Source of the DNA: Synechococcus sp. BSA11S
Lineage (GTDB): Bacteria > Cyanobacteriota > Cyanobacteriia > PCC-6307 > Cyanobiaceae
DNA length: 64,000 nucleotides
Direction: 5' to 3'
NCBI RefSeq assembly: GCF_014224355.1
Contig: NZ_VNWP01000008.1
Span: forward strand, 1 to 64,000
The number at the start of each line of letters is the position of its first letter. The first letter of the stretch is position 1. This document shows positions 37,866 through 47,879 of this stretch, piece by piece. Below the pieces are notes generated by a model. It worked only from the letters and a program-made list of their open reading frames with translations, was not told the DNA's origin and did not search any database. A program made the position numbers and the translations under genes.

Positions 37866-39280
37866 CACAGCCACTCGGTGTGGAAGCTGCCCTCACGGTC
37901 CACCCGTTGGTAGGTGTGGGCGCCGAAGCAATCGCGCATGGCCTGGAGCAGGTTCTGGGGCAGCCGCGCCGTGCGGTAGCTGTCGATGTAGTCGAGGGTG
38001 CTGCTCAGGCAGGGCACGGGAATGCCGGCCAGGGCCGCACCGGCCACCACCTGGCGCAGGCCGGGCAACCGGGCGTTCACCTGCTCGGCGAACCAGGGGT
38101 CCACCATCAGGTTGGGCAGGCCCGGGTTGGCGTCGTAGGCGTTCTGGATGCGCTGCAGCAGCTTGGCGCGAATGATGCAGCCCCCCTTCCAGATCTGGGC
38201 GATGGCGGAGAGGTTGAGGTTGTAGTCGTGCAGGGAGGAGGCTTCCACCATCAGGGCCATGCCCTGGGCGTAGCTGGCGACGCAGGCCAGGGTGATGGCA
38301 TCGCGCAGGGCGGGCATCCCCTCGCCGGGATCGCCCAGGTCCACCGCCACCGCCTCGGGGCCGGGAATGATGCCTTCCGCCGCCTGGCGCTCGCCGTGCA
38401 GGGAGCTCATCACCCGGCCATTGAGTGCCGCATAGATCGTGGGCACCGGCACCCCCATCTCCAGGGCGCTGACCACGGTCCAGAGGCCGGTTCCCTTCTG
38501 TCCGGCCACATCGAGGATCTTCTCCACCAGGTCGCCGCCATCCTCAGGATCGCGGGTGCGCAGACACACCTCGGTGATCTCCACCAGGTAGGAGGAGAGC
38601 TCCTCCAGCTGGTTCCAGCCGTCGAACACCTGGGCCATGGCCAGGCCATCCATGCCGGCCGAGCGCTTCATCAGGTCGTAGGCCTCCACAAGGATCTGCT
38701 CGATCCCGTACTCGATGCCGTTGTGGACCGTCTTGACGAAATGGCCGGCACCGCCGGGGCCGATGTAGGTGACGCAGGGGCCGTCGTCCACCTGGGCGGC
38801 CATCTTGCGCACCAGCCCCTCGATGGCGTCGTAGGCGGCCTTGGTGCCACCGGGCATCATGCTCGGCCCCTCCAGGGCCCCCTTGGCACCGCCGGAGACC
38901 CCCATGCCGATGTAGCCGAAGCTCTGGCTTTCCAGCTCCTTCACCCGCCGCTCGGTGTCGGTGTAAAGGGAGTTCCCGCCATCGATCAGCAGATCGCCGT
39001 CTTCCAGCAGGGGGGAGATCGAGGCGATCATGGCGTCGATCGGAGCGCCCGCCTTGATCATCATCAGGATCCGGCGGGGGCGTTCCAGGGCCCCGACGAA
39101 CTCCTCGAGCGTGTGGGCACCGATGATGTTCAGCCCGGCGGCGCGGCCGTTCAGAAAGTCTTCGGTCTTGGCGTAGGTGCGGTTGTAGACGACGCTGGAG
39201 TAGCCGTTGCGTTCGGCGTTGAGGACCAGGTTCTCGCCCATCACTCCGAGGCCGATCAGGCCGAAGTGCGCTTTGCTCAT
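37865..39280 (-). CDS. gnd: 6-Phosphogluconate dehydrogenase (decarboxylating)
   Basis: This is the third oxidative pentose phosphate step, yielding ribulose-5-phosphate, CO2 and NADPH. The 471-residue protein has GLIGLGVMGENLVLNAERNG for NADP, DGGNSLYTDTERR, GGAKGALEGPSMMPGG, VGPGGAGHFVKTVHNGIEYG-like residues (seen as YIGPGGAGHFVKTVHNGIE) and IWKGGCIIRAKLL. It is close to glgC and pgl, giving a sugar-phosphate block. Confidence 0.95.
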   Translation of the reverse strand: MSKAHFGLIGLGVMGENLVLNAERNGYSSVVYNRTYAKTEDFLNGRAAGLNIIGAHTLEEFVGALERPRRILMMIKAGAPIDAMIASISPLLEDGDLLIDGGNSLYTDTERRVKELESQSFGYIGMGVSGGAKGALEGPSMMPGGTKAAYDAIEGLVRKMAAQVDDGPCVTYIGPGGAGHFVKTVHNGIEYGIEQILVEAYDLMKRSAGMDGLAMAQVFDGWNQLEELSSYLVEITEVCLRTRDPEDGGDLVEKILDVAGQKGTGLWTVVSALEMGVPVPTIYAALNGRVMSSLHGERQAAEGIIPGPEAVAVDLGDPGEGMPALRDAITLACVASYAQGMALMVEASSLHDYNLNLSAIAQIWKGGCIIRAKLLQRIQNAYDANPGLPNLMVDPWFAEQVNARLPGLRQVVAGAALAGIPVPCLSSTLDYIDSYRTARLPQNLLQAMRDCFGAHTYQRVDREGSFHTEWL

Positions 39281-39294
39281 GAGGGTTTGGCGTG

Positions 39295-39328
39295 CAGGCC
39301 GTGCGGCCTCAGTGTGGCCGCGAGCCTG
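39295..39328 (-). terminator. Hairpin between glgC and gnd
   Basis: GCGGCC at 39303-39308 pairs with GGCCGC at 39316-39321, and an outer CAGGC/GCCTG pair (39295-39299 with 39324-39328) extends the stem across small internal loops. It sits in the 87-base gap between the glgC stop and the gnd start. No T-run follows, so attenuation or processing is as likely as termination. Confidence 0.4.
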
Positions 39329-39367
39329 CCGGAACGCCGCCGGGCCAGGCCCTGTGTCAGCAAGCGC

Positions 39368-40663
39368 TCAGATCACGGTGCCGTCGGCAATGGTGGCGTT
39401 CTTCTCCACCACCACGATGCCGTTGCGGATGTAGAAGCCCAGTTCCGGCCGGTCGGCCTCCTCGATCCGTTCCTTGTTCACGATCGTGACGTTGCGCCCG
39501 ATGCGCACGTTCTTGTCGAGGATCGCCCGGCGCACGGTGGTGCCCCGGCCCACGCCAACGGGAATGCCGCCCCGTTCGCGCAGCACCGCCCGCTCCTCGG
39601 CGGACTCGAAGAAGTCGGCCCCCATCACGAGGGTGTCCTGCAGCACCACTTCCCCTTCGATGCGCGAGCGCACGCCGAGCACGCAGTGGTGAATGCTGCA
39701 CTCCTGCAACAGGGAGCCCTCTCCGACGATCGATTGGGTGACCTGCGCATCCAGAAGCTTGCTGGGGGGTAGGTAGCGGGGCCGGGTGTAGATCGGGAAC
39801 TGTTCGTCGTAGAAGGAAAAGGCCGGCCGGGGTTGGTCGGTGAGGGCCAGGTTGGCCTCGTAGAAGGCCCCGATCGTGCCGATGTCCTCCCAGTAGTCGT
39901 CAAACAGGTAGGCCCGCAGGTTGTCACCCCGCCCGAGCGCCGTGGGGATGATCTCCTTGCCGAAATCGGTCGAGCCGGGGTTCTGCGCCAGCAGATCGAA
40001 CAGGGTGTCGCGGCTGAAGACGTAGATCCCCATCGAGGCCAGATAAGGCCGCCGGGCCGCCTCGGCTTCCGCCAGTCCCAGGCGGGCCGTGTCCACCTTC
40101 ATGGCCTCAAGCGCGGCGCCCTTGGGTTTTTCCGAGAACTCCCGGATGCGTCCGTCGAGGTCAGTGCGCATCAGTCCGAAGGCTTCGGCCTGCTGCGCGT
40201 CCACCGGCAGGGCTCCCACCGTGAGGTCAGCGCCGGTCTGGATGTGGTGATCCACGAAACGGCTGTAATCCATCCGGTAGAGCTGATCACCGGAGAGGAT
40301 CAGATATTGATCCACATCCCATTCCTGGAACAGCCACTGGTACTTGCGCACGGCATCGGCAGTGCCTTCGAACCAGCTGGGGCTGTCGGGGGTCTGCTGG
40401 GCAGCCAGCACTTCCACGAAGCCCTGCCCGAAGCCGGCCGAAAGGTTGTAACTCTGGGTGAGGTGGCGGTTCAGCGACGCGCTGTTGAACTGCGTGAGCA
40501 CGTAGATCTTGTTGATCCCCGAGTTGATGCAGTTGCTGACGGGGATATCAATCAGGCGATATTTACCGGCGAGCGGTACAGCGGGCTTGGCCCGCATCTT
40601 CGTGAGGGGATAGAGCCTGGTACCGGCGCCACCGCCGAGAATGATCGCCAGAACCCGCTTCAT
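39368..40663 (-). CDS. glgC: Glucose-1-phosphate adenylyltransferase (ADP-glucose pyrophosphorylase)
   Basis: This enzyme makes ADP-glucose for glycogen and is normally activated by 3-phosphoglycerate in cyanobacteria. The 431-residue protein starts [20 protein letters not shown], the nucleotide site. It shows [43 protein letters not shown] and a left-handed beta-helix C-terminus with [13 protein letters not shown] strong Shine-Dalgarno (GGAGGG) precedes the ATG at 40663. Confidence 0.95.
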   Translation of the reverse strand: MKRVLAIILGGGAGTRLYPLTKMRAKPAVPLAGKYRLIDIPVSNCINSGINKIYVLTQFNSASLNRHLTQSYNLSAGFGQGFVEVLAAQQTPDSPSWFEGTADAVRKYQWLFQEWDVDQYLILSGDQLYRMDYSRFVDHHIQTGADLTVGALPVDAQQAEAFGLMRTDLDGRIREFSEKPKGAALEAMKVDTARLGLAEAEAARRPYLASMGIYVFSRDTLFDLLAQNPGSTDFGKEIIPTALGRGDNLRAYLFDDYWEDIGTIGAFYEANLALTDQPRPAFSFYDEQFPIYTRPRYLPPSKLLDAQVTQSIVGEGSLLQECSIHHCVLGVRSRIEGEVVLQDTLVMGADFFESAEERAVLRERGGIPVGVGRGTTVRRAILDKNVRIGRNVTIVNKERIEEADRPELGFYIRNGIVVVEKNATIADGTVI

Positions 40664-40784
40664 CCATTCCCTCCGAAACTGCTGCCATCAGCGTGCGAGC
40701 ACCGTACCGGATCGGGTGCCTCCAGAACCTCGCCTGGAGCGGCAGAGAACAAAAACGTGGCAAGCCGCTGTAGCCCCGGTGACA

Positions 40785-42095
40785 TCAGGACTCCTCGCTC
40801 GCTCCATCGAGGGCAAACAGCTGGTGCAGCGCCTGCATGGCCTGATGGCGCTGCTGACGCGGCTGGGGTGCCCGAAGATTGGTGACCGGGCTGTGCAGGA
40901 TCTTGTTGATGATGCCCTTGCTGAGGGCTTCCACCACCTTGCGCTCCCGCACCGAAAGGTCGGGACCCATGCGGCTGAGCGCTTTCTGCAGCTCCTGCTC
41001 GCGGATCTGCTCGAGCTGCTGACGCAGGCGGTTGAGGGTGGGCACCGCCTCCAGGCCGTCCCACCATTCCAGAAACTGGCGGGCCTCCTCCTGCAGCAGC
41101 CCTTCGGCTTCGGCGGCGATCTCCCGGCGGGCCTCCTGGTTGCGGGTCACCACCTCCTGAAGATCGTCGACGTCGAAGGCGTCGACGCCGCTCAGCTGGT
41201 CCACGTCGGCGCTGATGTTGCGCGGCACACCGATGTCGATGAGCATCAGTGAGGAACGACGGTTCAGGCCTTTGAGCCGCTCGGCCGCGATGATCGGTTC
41301 CTCGGCGCCGGTGCTGGTGAACACCAGCGAGCAGGTGCTCAGGCAGTGATCCAGGTCGCTCAGGGGGCGGCACTGGACGGGAAAATCAGGAAAATCAGCC
41401 GCCAGGGCCTCGGCGCGTTCGGTTGTTCGGTTGAGCAGCACCAGGCCACGGCAGCCCTTGGCCTGCAGGTGCTGCAGCAGCAGCCGAGCCATCCGACCGG
41501 CTCCCACCACGGCCACCTGCTCCTGATCCAGGGGGACCAGCTCGTCGAGGCCCCTGGCCTGGCCCACCTTGAGCTGGGCCAGCTCCACGGCGGCCGAGCT
41601 GATCGAGACCGCCCCGGTGCCCAGGTTGGTCTCGCTGCGCACCCGTTTGCCCGTGCTCACCGCCTGGTTGAGCAGGCGGTTGAGGATCGGTCCGATCGAG
41701 CCGTGTTCCTGGCCCAGCCGCACCATCTTCTTCACCTGGGAGAGGATCTGGCCCTCGCCCAGCACCAGGCTGTCGAGGCCGGCGGCCACCCGCAGCAGGT
41801 GCGCCACCGCCTCCTCGTGGTGGAAGGTGAACAGGTGGGGGGTGAGATCTCCGAAGGCCAGGCCGGAGTGCTGGCTCAGGAACGAGCCCACCGCATGGAT
41901 TCCCTGCTCCGGGCTGCGCAGCAGGGTGTAGATCTCGAGCCGGTTGCAGGTGCTGAGGATCGACGCCTCGAGCACCTGGGCGTCCCCGCGCAGGTTCTGG
42001 AGTGATTCCTCCATCGTCTGCTCGGGGATGCTCAGTCGCTCCCGGATCTCGACCGGAGCCGTGCGATGGCTGAGGCCGACGACGGCGATGTGCAT
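40785..42095 (-). CDS. hemA: Glutamyl-tRNA reductase
   Basis: This enzyme reduces glutamyl-tRNA to glutamate-1-semialdehyde, the entry to heme, chlorophyll and bilins. The 436-residue protein begins [19 protein letters not shown]. Catalytic Cys lies in [16 protein letters not shown] binding in [18 protein letters not shown] and the domain end in [14 protein letters not shown]. The C-terminus carries a dimerisation helix region. It ends 121 bases before glgC; the gap has only weak hairpins. Confidence 0.95.
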   Translation of the reverse strand: MHIAVVGLSHRTAPVEIRERLSIPEQTMEESLQNLRGDAQVLEASILSTCNRLEIYTLLRSPEQGIHAVGSFLSQHSGLAFGDLTPHLFTFHHEEAVAHLLRVAAGLDSLVLGEGQILSQVKKMVRLGQEHGSIGPILNRLLNQAVSTGKRVRSETNLGTGAVSISSAAVELAQLKVGQARGLDELVPLDQEQVAVVGAGRMARLLLQHLQAKGCRGLVLLNRTTERAEALAADFPDFPVQCRPLSDLDHCLSTCSLVFTSTGAEEPIIAAERLKGLNRRSSLMLIDIGVPRNISADVDQLSGVDAFDVDDLQEVVTRNQEARREIAAEAEGLLQEEARQFLEWWDGLEAVPTLNRLRQQLEQIREQELQKALSRMGPDLSVRERKVVEALSKGIINKILHSPVTNLRAPQPRQQRHQAMQALHQLFALDGASEES

Positions 42096-42105
42096 GGGGA
42101 GGGAC

Positions 42106-43110
42106 TCAGCGCAGGGCGACGCTCTGGGCGCCGGGCTTGATGTGCACCGTATCGGTGAAGCGCGCCGAGGAATCGAGGGAGCTGATGATCAGGCTGCTGG
42201 TGCGGGTGCAGTCGCGCTCGAAGACCACCCCCTTGAACAGCAGACCGGGCGTGATGCCGCTGCCGGCGAAAACCACATTCTCACCGGAGGCCAGCTCTTC
42301 GGCCTCGTAGACCTTGTCGATGTCGGTGATGCCCATCGAGTTGAGGCGCTCGATGTTGCCCTCCTTGGTGTAGTCGGCCCACTCGCTGGTCTGGGCGATG
42401 GCCGGGTCGTACACCAGCTGACCCTGGAAATGGGCCCCGAGGCAGCGCAGTGCCGCTGCCGAGATCACGCCCTCGGGGGCGGCGCCGATGCCCATCAGGG
42501 CATGGGTGCCGGTGCCGGCGAAGCCGCAGGCGATCGCGGCCTGCACGTCACCGTCGCTGATCGGCTTCACCCGGGCGCCGGTGGCGCGGATCTCGGCGAT
42601 CAGGTCCTTGTGGCGGGCGCGGTCCATCACCACGATCACCAGATCGCTGGCGGGCATGCCCAGGCACTCGCTCAGGATGGCGATGTTCTCGGTGGCACTC
42701 TTGCGGATGTCCACCTTGCCCTTGGCGGCCGGAGGTGCGGCCAGCTTCTTCATGTAGAAGTCGGGGGCGTTGAACAGGCCACCGCGGTCGGAGGCGGCCA
42801 GCACGGCCATCGATCCATCCTGGGCGTTGGCGCAGAGGTTGGTGCCCTCGCAGGGATCGACGGCGAAATCAACGCCGGGGCCGGTGCCGCTGCCCACTTC
42901 CTCGCCGATGTAGAGCATCGGGGCCTCATCGCGCTCGCCTTCGCCGATCACGATCCGGCCCTGCATGGCGATGGATCCCATCCGGGTGCGCATCGCTTCG
43001 ACGGCGGCGGCGTCGGCCTCATCTTTTTTGCCGAGCCCGGTGAGATGGGCGGAGGCGATGGCGGCCTGCTCGACGACTTCGAGCAGTTCCTGAATGAGGG
43101 TGCGATCCAC
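42106..43110 (-). CDS. glpX: Fructose-1,6-/sedoheptulose-1,7-bisphosphatase, class II
   Basis: This is the Calvin-cycle phosphatase that in cyanobacteria acts on both bisphosphates. The 334-residue protein starts at a GTG at 43110 ([17 protein letters not shown]), which gives the exact family length; the frame continues to 43185 but without homology. Motifs: [39 protein letters not shown] and GGAAPEGV-type loop seen as [15 protein letters not shown]. It ends 10 bases before hemA, so these two are probably co-transcribed. Confidence 0.94.
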   Translation of the reverse strand: MDRTLIQELLEVVEQAAIASAHLTGLGKKDEADAAAVEAMRTRMGSIAMQGRIVIGEGERDEAPMLYIGEEVGSGTGPGVDFAVDPCEGTNLCANAQDGSMAVLAASDRGGLFNAPDFYMKKLAAPPAAKGKVDIRKSATENIAILSECLGMPASDLVIVVMDRARHKDLIAEIRATGARVKPISDGDVQAAIACGFAGTGTHALMGIGAAPEGVISAAALRCLGAHFQGQLVYDPAIAQTSEWADYTKEGNIERLNSMGITDIDKVYEAEELASGENVVFAGSGITPGLLFKGVVFERDCTRTSSLIISSLDSSARFTDTVHIKPGAQSVALR

Positions 43111-43275
43111 GACGGTCCGGCAGGGGGGAGAGAAGGCGTCAGCGAAAAGACAGGCAGACCAGCTGCGGCAAGGTCTTTCCGACACGAAGCGGGCGTCACT
43201 GTATCAGCGCCACGTGAGCCCCCCCACCGCCACTTCCTACAATCAACCGGCTCCTTTGCCCCGGTGGCCCCAACC
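43111..43275. promoter_or_regulatory. Divergent promoter region between glpX and rpe
   Basis: This 165-base region separates two Calvin-cycle genes pointing in opposite directions. A TGTATCAGCG segment at about 43199-43208 could hold a -10 element for rpe, but no convincing -35 or operator was identified. The shared position would allow joint control. Confidence 0.35.
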
Positions 43276-43959
43276 ATGAGCACGAAGCCTCTGGTGATCG
43301 CCCCGTCGATCCTTTCCGCAGATTTCGCCCGCCTCGGTGACGAGGTGAGAGCCGTCGACGAGGCAGGAGCCGACTGGATCCATGTCGACGTCATGGACGG
43401 CCGTTTCGTCCCCAACATCACGATCGGTCCTCTGATCGTCGAGGCCCTGCGTCCCGTCACCCGCAAGCCCCTCGATGTCCACCTGATGATCGTGGAGCCC
43501 GAGCGTTATGTGGGTGACTTCGCCAAGGCCGGTGCCGATCACATCTACGTGCAGGTGGAAGCCTGCCCGCACCTGCACCGCAACCTGGGGCAGATCAAGG
43601 ACCTGGGCAAGAAGGCCGGTGCTGTGCTCAATCCCGGCACTCCCCTGGAAACCCTGGAGTACTGCCTCGAGCTCTGCGATCTGGTCCTGATCATGAGCGT
43701 CAACCCCGGCTTCGGGGGGCAGAGCTTCATCCCCTCGGCCGTGGAGAAGGTCCGCCGCCTGCGCCGCATGTGCGACGAGCGCGGACTCGACCCCTGGATC
43801 GAAGTGGATGGGGGCCTCAAGGCCAACAACACCTGGCAGGTGGTGGAAGCCGGGGCCAACGCCATCGTGGCCGGTTCAGCCGTGTTCAACGCTCCCGACT
43901 ACCGGGCCGCGATCGAGGGCATCCGCCACAGTCGCCGTCCCGAGGCGGTGCTCGTCTGA
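43276..43959 (+). CDS. rpe: Ribulose-phosphate 3-epimerase
   Basis: This enzyme interconverts ribulose-5-P and xylulose-5-P in the Calvin and pentose phosphate pathways. The 227-residue TIM-barrel protein starts at the ATG at 43276. Metal and catalytic residues are visible: [33 protein letters not shown] (Asp), HLMIVEP (His), [15 protein letters not shown] and [12 protein letters not shown] (Asp). The open frame upstream to 41944 is a shadow of glpX and hemA. Confidence 0.95.
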   Translation: MSTKPLVIAPSILSADFARLGDEVRAVDEAGADWIHVDVMDGRFVPNITIGPLIVEALRPVTRKPLDVHLMIVEPERYVGDFAKAGADHIYVQVEACPHLHRNLGQIKDLGKKAGAVLNPGTPLETLEYCLELCDLVLIMSVNPGFGGQSFIPSAVEKVRRLRRMCDERGLDPWIEVDGGLKANNTWQVVEAGANAIVAGSAVFNAPDYRAAIEGIRHSRRPEAVLV

Positions 43960-43987
43960 ACGGCTGAACGGCTCAGCGGCTGAACTG
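43956..43987 (+). repeat. Tandem 8-bp repeat at the rpe stop
   Basis: Four consecutive near-copies: CTGAACGG at 43956 and 43964, CTCAGCGG at 43972 and CTGAACTG at 43980. The first copy contains the TGA stop of rpe. The period of 8 means that stops occur in different frames. Confidence 0.75.
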
Positions 43988-43998
43988 CAGCCGCCGTC

Positions 43999-44031
43999 AA
44001 CGGGAACCGGGTGTCGGCCGCGGTTCCCGTT
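43999..44031. terminator. Bidirectional terminator-like hairpin between rpe and ccsA
   Basis: AACGGGAACC at 43999-44008 pairs perfectly over 10 bp with GGTTCCCGTT at 44022-44031; the loop has 13 bases. It lies between the convergent genes rpe and ccsA and could end transcription from both. T residues follow only weakly. Confidence 0.65.
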
Positions 44032-44050
44032 CTGTCGCTGGGTTCAGGCC

Positions 44051-44965
44051 TCACGCCCCCAGGAACCAGCCGTAGCTGTGCAGACCGATGCCCAGCAGGT
44101 TCACGCCGATGTAGCAGACGACAATCACCAGCAGGCCGGCCACCGCCACCAGGGCGGGCCGTCGTCCCTGCCAGCCCCGGCTCAGACGGCTGTGCAGGTA
44201 GGCGGCGTAGACCAGCCAGCAGATCAACGCCCAGGTTTCCTTGGGATCCCAGCTCCACCAGCTGCCCCAGGCTTCATTCGCCCAGACGGCCCCGCTCACC
44301 AGGCCCACCGAGAGCAGCAGGAACCCCACGGAGATCGTGCGGTAGCTGAGGCTGTCGAGCTGCTCGCTCACCCCGATCGACACACTGCTCAGCTGCAGGT
44401 TTCCGGCATCCCCGGCCCCGGCCAGCTTGGCCTGGCGATAGCCGCCGCTGCCGATCGAGCTGCTGCGCAGTTGCAGGTCCTGGCCGCGATCGGTGAACAG
44501 CACCGCCACCGAGAGCAGTGAACCCACGAGCAGGGCGGCATAGCTCACCATGATCACGCTCACGTGCATCACCAGCCAGCTGGAGCGCAGGGCAGGCACC
44601 AGTGGTGAGGCCTCCTGCAGGCGATCCGGCAGCGCGAAACTGGCGAAGGCCAGGCAGCCCAGGCCCATGGGTGTGGCCGCCGCGGGCACCAGCGGACTGG
44701 GCCAGGAGCGCTCCACCAGCAGCTGGGTGAGGGTGCAGGCCCAGGCCAGGAAGCAGAGGGATTCGTAGAGGTTGCTGATCGGGAAATGGCCCGACTCCCA
44801 CCAGCGCAGGGTGAGCTGGGCCGTGAGACTCAGGTTGGCGGCCGCCACCATCAGACGGACGAGACTGTTGGAGCGCCCGCCGCTGAGGCTCCAGAAGGCC
44901 AGGGGCAGGGCCACCAGCAGGAGCGCGAAGGCCAGCAGGCCCAGGGAGAGAACCGGATCGTTCAC
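44051..44965 (-). CDS. ccsA: Cytochrome c biogenesis protein CcsA
   Basis: This is the heme-handling subunit of the system II cytochrome c maturation machinery in thylakoid or plasma membranes. The 304-residue protein has about eight membrane segments. The tryptophan-rich WWD motif reads [18 protein letters not shown], and conserved His occur in [18 protein letters not shown] and near the C-terminal end ([23 protein letters not shown]). The start is a GTG at 44965. Its partner CcsB/Ccs1 is not in the window. Confidence 0.92.
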   Translation of the reverse strand: MNDPVLSLGLLAFALLLVALPLAFWSLSGGRSNSLVRLMVAAANLSLTAQLTLRWWESGHFPISNLYESLCFLAWACTLTQLLVERSWPSPLVPAAATPMGLGCLAFASFALPDRLQEASPLVPALRSSWLVMHVSVIMVSYAALLVGSLLSVAVLFTDRGQDLQLRSSSIGSGGYRQAKLAGAGDAGNLQLSSVSIGVSEQLDSLSYRTISVGFLLLSVGLVSGAVWANEAWGSWWSWDPKETWALICWLVYAAYLHSRLSRGWQGRRPALVAVAGLLVIVVCYIGVNLLGIGLHSYGWFLGA

Positions 44966-45020
44966 AGAAGCTCGCTCGGGGCGGGGCGAATCAGTGGACC
45001 AGTCTGCCTGCAGGCCCGGC

Positions 45021-46226
45021 TCAGCGGCTGGCCTGACGTAACAGCACCAGGCCCAGGGCCAGGCCGATCAGCACGGGCGACCAGGCCGCCAGCACAGGGG
45101 CGAGGGTGCCCTTGACCCCCAGGGAGCTGAAGATGAAGGACATCAGGTAATAGGAGAAGATCAGCAGAACGCTGATGCCGAAACCCTGGCTGCGGCTGGT
45201 GCGGGCATTGGGTCTGACCCCGAGGCTGCTGCCGATCAGGCCGAAGACCAGGCAGATGGCCGGGAAGGCGAATTTCTCCTGGATCCGCACCCGCAGGCGC
45301 CGGGCTTCCTTCTGATCACCGGCCTCCCGCAACAGCACCTCAGCCCGCAGGGCCTGGGAGACCGACATGCTGGCCGCATCCTTGGGCAGGGCCGCCAGCT
45401 TGAGAGGACCCTGGTCAAGCGGGTAGAGATAACGATCAAACTTGGCCGAGGTGGTGGTCTCGTTCTCACCCACCAAAACGATCTGACCATCGCGGAATTC
45501 CCACATCCCCGCTGAATCGTTCCACGTCCCCTGTCTGGCCTTGAGGATCTGGGTGCCGCTGGCACGGCTGAAATCCAGCACCGTCACATCCTTCATCTCT
45601 CCATCCCTGAACTGACGGGAATAGAACAGCTGGGAGAGATAGCGCTCGCTGCCGGTGTCATCGCGGTCGCTGGGTCGTCGGCTGAAGCGGGAATAGATGA
45701 TGTTGCTGCCCTTCTCCGCTGCGATCGCCTTGCCCAGGGCCTGGTTGAGGGTGTTGGTGGCCTCCAGGTTGGCGCTGGGAACGATCAGGTCGTTGAACAC
45801 GAAGGTGAGCAGGCTCATCAGCACCGCCACGATCAGGGCCGGCAGCACCATCCGCCAGGTGCTCACCCCCACGCTGCGCAGGGCGATCAGTTCGCTGTTG
45901 CTCGAGAGGGTGCTGTAGGCCAGCAGGGTGGCCATCAGGGTGGCCATGGGGAACGAGAGCACCAGGAAGCCGGGCATCCTCAGACCGAGCACCTGCAGGG
46001 CGGTCAGCATCGGCAGGCCCGATTCGGCCACCCGCCGCACCAGCTCGAAGACCACACCCACCGAAAGCGACACCGCGGTGAAGGCTGCGATGCCGAACAA
46101 CAGGGGCCCCAGCAGCTCGTTGGTGAGCCAGCGATCCATCAGCGGCAGGCGCTGCCAGGAGAGCGTGAGGGGCCGCAGCAGGCGCTTGACCCTTGGATTG
46201 GCTGGGTGGTTCGTCAACACGCTCAC
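45021..46226 (-). CDS. LptF/LptG-family LPS transport permease
   Basis: This inner-membrane permease extracts lipopolysaccharide with LptB. The 401-residue protein has three N-terminal membrane segments ([19 protein letters not shown] near 40, [21 protein letters not shown] near 90, [19 protein letters not shown] near 130). A periplasmic jellyroll and three C-terminal segments follow, the family layout. A single permease gene fits cyanobacteria, where it probably works as a homodimer. The GTG start overlaps the lptB stop (GTGA). Confidence 0.88.
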   Translation of the reverse strand: MSVLTNHPANPRVKRLLRPLTLSWQRLPLMDRWLTNELLGPLLFGIAAFTAVSLSVGVVFELVRRVAESGLPMLTALQVLGLRMPGFLVLSFPMATLMATLLAYSTLSSNSELIALRSVGVSTWRMVLPALIVAVLMSLLTFVFNDLIVPSANLEATNTLNQALGKAIAAEKGSNIIYSRFSRRPSDRDDTGSERYLSQLFYSRQFRDGEMKDVTVLDFSRASGTQILKARQGTWNDSAGMWEFRDGQIVLVGENETTTSAKFDRYLYPLDQGPLKLAALPKDAASMSVSQALRAEVLLREAGDQKEARRLRVRIQEKFAFPAICLVFGLIGSSLGVRPNARTSRSQGFGISVLLIFSYYLMSFIFSSLGVKGTLAPVLAAWSPVLIGLALGLVLLRQASR

Positions 46227-46951
46227 AGCTGAAATCCCTCCCCCAGGTAGTGACGTCGGACCAGGGAGTCGCTGGCCACCTCGGAAGAGGGGCCCGACGC
46301 GAGAATGCTGCCCTCGGTGAGGATGTAGGCCCGATCGGTGATCGCCAGGGTTTCGCGCACGTTGTGGTCGGTGATCAGCAGCCCCATGCCCCGCTGGCGC
46401 AGGGTGCCGATCAGAGCCTGAAGGTCGGCCACCGCCAGGGGATCGACGCCCGCGAAGGGTTCATCCAGCAGGAGATAGCGCGGTCCCTCATGGCCCACCG
46501 CCAACGCCCTGGCCACCTCGCAGCGACGACGCTCTCCGCCCGAAAGTTGGTAGCCGCGGCGGTGCTGGAACTTGCTCAGGTGGAATTCCTCGATCAGTTG
46601 CTCCAGCCTCTGGCGCCGCACCCGCAGCGGTGTCCCGCTCTGCTGCAGGGCCACCTGCAGGTTCTCGCGGGTGGTGAGCTGCCTGAACACACTGGCTTCC
46701 TGGGGCAGGTAGCCGATGCCGAGCCGTGCCCGTTTGGGCATCGGCAGACCTTCGACCCGGCGCCCATCCAGCAGCACCTGACCCCTGTCGGGCCTGAGCA
46801 GACCCGTCACCAGATTGAAGGTGGTGGTCTTGCCGGCACCGTTGGGGCCGAGCAGGCCCACGACTTCTCCAGGCTCGAGCTCCAGGCTCACCTCCTTCAC
46901 CAGGGGACGGCCGCCCAGGCTCAGGGCCACGCTCTCCAGGGAGAGGCTCAT
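46223..46951 (-). CDS. lptB: LPS export ABC transporter ATP-binding protein
   Basis: The 242-residue ABC ATPase has Walker A LLGPNGAGKTTTFN, Q-loop YLPQEASVFRQL, signature LSGGERRRCEVARAL, Walker B YLLLDEPFAGVDP and switch His in LLITDHNVRETLAITDR. The LSGGERRR and DHNVRETL motifs are typical of LptB. It overlaps lptA (ATGA) and the permease gene, forming a three-gene outer-membrane assembly operon. Confidence 0.94.
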   Translation of the reverse strand: MSLSLESVALSLGGRPLVKEVSLELEPGEVVGLLGPNGAGKTTTFNLVTGLLRPDRGQVLLDGRRVEGLPMPKRARLGIGYLPQEASVFRQLTTRENLQVALQQSGTPLRVRRQRLEQLIEEFHLSKFQHRRGYQLSGGERRRCEVARALAVGHEGPRYLLLDEPFAGVDPLAVADLQALIGTLRQRGMGLLITDHNVRETLAITDRAYILTEGSILASGPSSEVASDSLVRRHYLGEGFQL

Positions 46952-47484
46952 CGAAACGGCTGGCTGGGGGTCTGCAGGGGCACGCCGGCTGGCTGGATCT
47001 GGGGGGTGGTCTGGATCAGGAGGGTGCTGAACACCTGCTGGCCTTCCAGGGGCTGGGCGAGGGCCCGCTCCCGATCCACCAGGTAGGTGACCCGGTCGGC
47101 CTGAAGGGTGTTGCCGTCGTCCTGGATCACGTCCACATCGCCGCTGAGGATGATCATCCCCTCACGGGTGAAGTACTGGGCCTGGCGGGAGGTGGCCACC
47201 ACCCTTCGATCGGGATAGACGATCCTGACGTTGCCGCTGGCCGTGATGATGCCGGTGACGTTGTCCGCCTGCTGGCGGTCGGATTCGATCGTGACCTGGC
47301 CGGTCGGCGCCGGGGCGGTCTCGGCGGTGACCTCGGCCGTCCCCGACTGGGGGGCGGGGCCGACCTGCTCCCCGGGCTGGATCGGCCTGGCGCAGGCGGG
47401 CCCCACCGATCCCAGCATCAGCAGCACGGCTGCCAGGGCCTGAGGGGGGGATGGGCGAAGGGCCGCAAACCTGGGGCACCCCAT
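46948..47484 (-). CDS. lptA: LptA/OstA-like periplasmic LPS-bridge protein
   Basis: The 178-residue protein from the ATG at 47484 has a signal peptide (ALAAVLLMLGSVGPACA). The OstA-like beta domain contains VTIESDRQQADNVTGIITAS, NVRIVYPDRRVVATSRQAQY, MIILSGDVDVIQDDGNTLQA and VTYLVDRERALAQ. It would carry lipopolysaccharide across the periplasm from the LptBF complex. The frame upstream of 47484 is not convincing. Confidence 0.85.
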   Translation of the reverse strand: MGCPRFAALRPSPPQALAAVLLMLGSVGPACARPIQPGEQVGPAPQSGTAEVTAETAPAPTGQVTIESDRQQADNVTGIITASGNVRIVYPDRRVVATSRQAQYFTREGMIILSGDVDVIQDDGNTLQADRVTYLVDRERALAQPLEGQQVFSTLLIQTTPQIQPAGVPLQTPSQPFR

Positions 47485-47492
47485 CCGCACAC

Positions 47493-47879
47493 TCACAAAC
47501 TGACAGGGCAATCTACGGGCCAGCGCCGCAGGCTGGGCAGGGGCAGGGCGGCTGGATCGTCTCCGGCCTGAAGACACGCGAGTCGCGCCACGCTGGCCTG
47601 GCGCAGGTGGTCGAGGTCGAGGCCGAGCGCCTCAGGACCGCTGCGGGCCAGCCTGCCCAGTCCTTCACCCAGCAGCACCGTGGCGCCGCGCTGGTTGCCG
47701 CGCTCCAGGTGGAGATGGGCCACGGCGATCTGCAGCAGACCCTGGAGAACGGGCCGATCGGGCCCCTGGGTTTCATGCCAGAGCTCCTCGAAGCTGTCGT
47801 GGCAGGAATACCACTCCCCGGCATTGAAGAGGTCGACGGCCCGCTGGAAGCGGGGGTCGGCGTCGAGCAGCTCGTTCAC
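47493..47879 (-). CDS. DUF309 domain protein
   Basis: The 128-residue helical protein has the DUF309 signature: FNAGEWYSCHDSFEELWHET near residue 18 (His-Asp and Glu-x-x-W) and GLLQIAVAHLHLERGNQRGA. These residues may form a metal or ligand site. The start is a GTG that overlaps the typA stop (GTGA), so the gene is coupled to typA. The function is not known. Confidence 0.82.
   Translation of the reverse strand: MNELLDADPRFQRAVDLFNAGEWYSCHDSFEELWHETQGPDRPVLQGLLQIAVAHLHLERGNQRGATVLLGEGLGRLARSGPEALGLDLDHLRQASVARLACLQAGDDPAALPLPSLRRWPVDCPVSL

Noticed and set aside
41944-43275. Upstream extension of rpe as one long 671-codon gene
   Set aside because: Only the last 227 residues match ribulose-phosphate epimerase; the rest is antisense to glpX and hemA.
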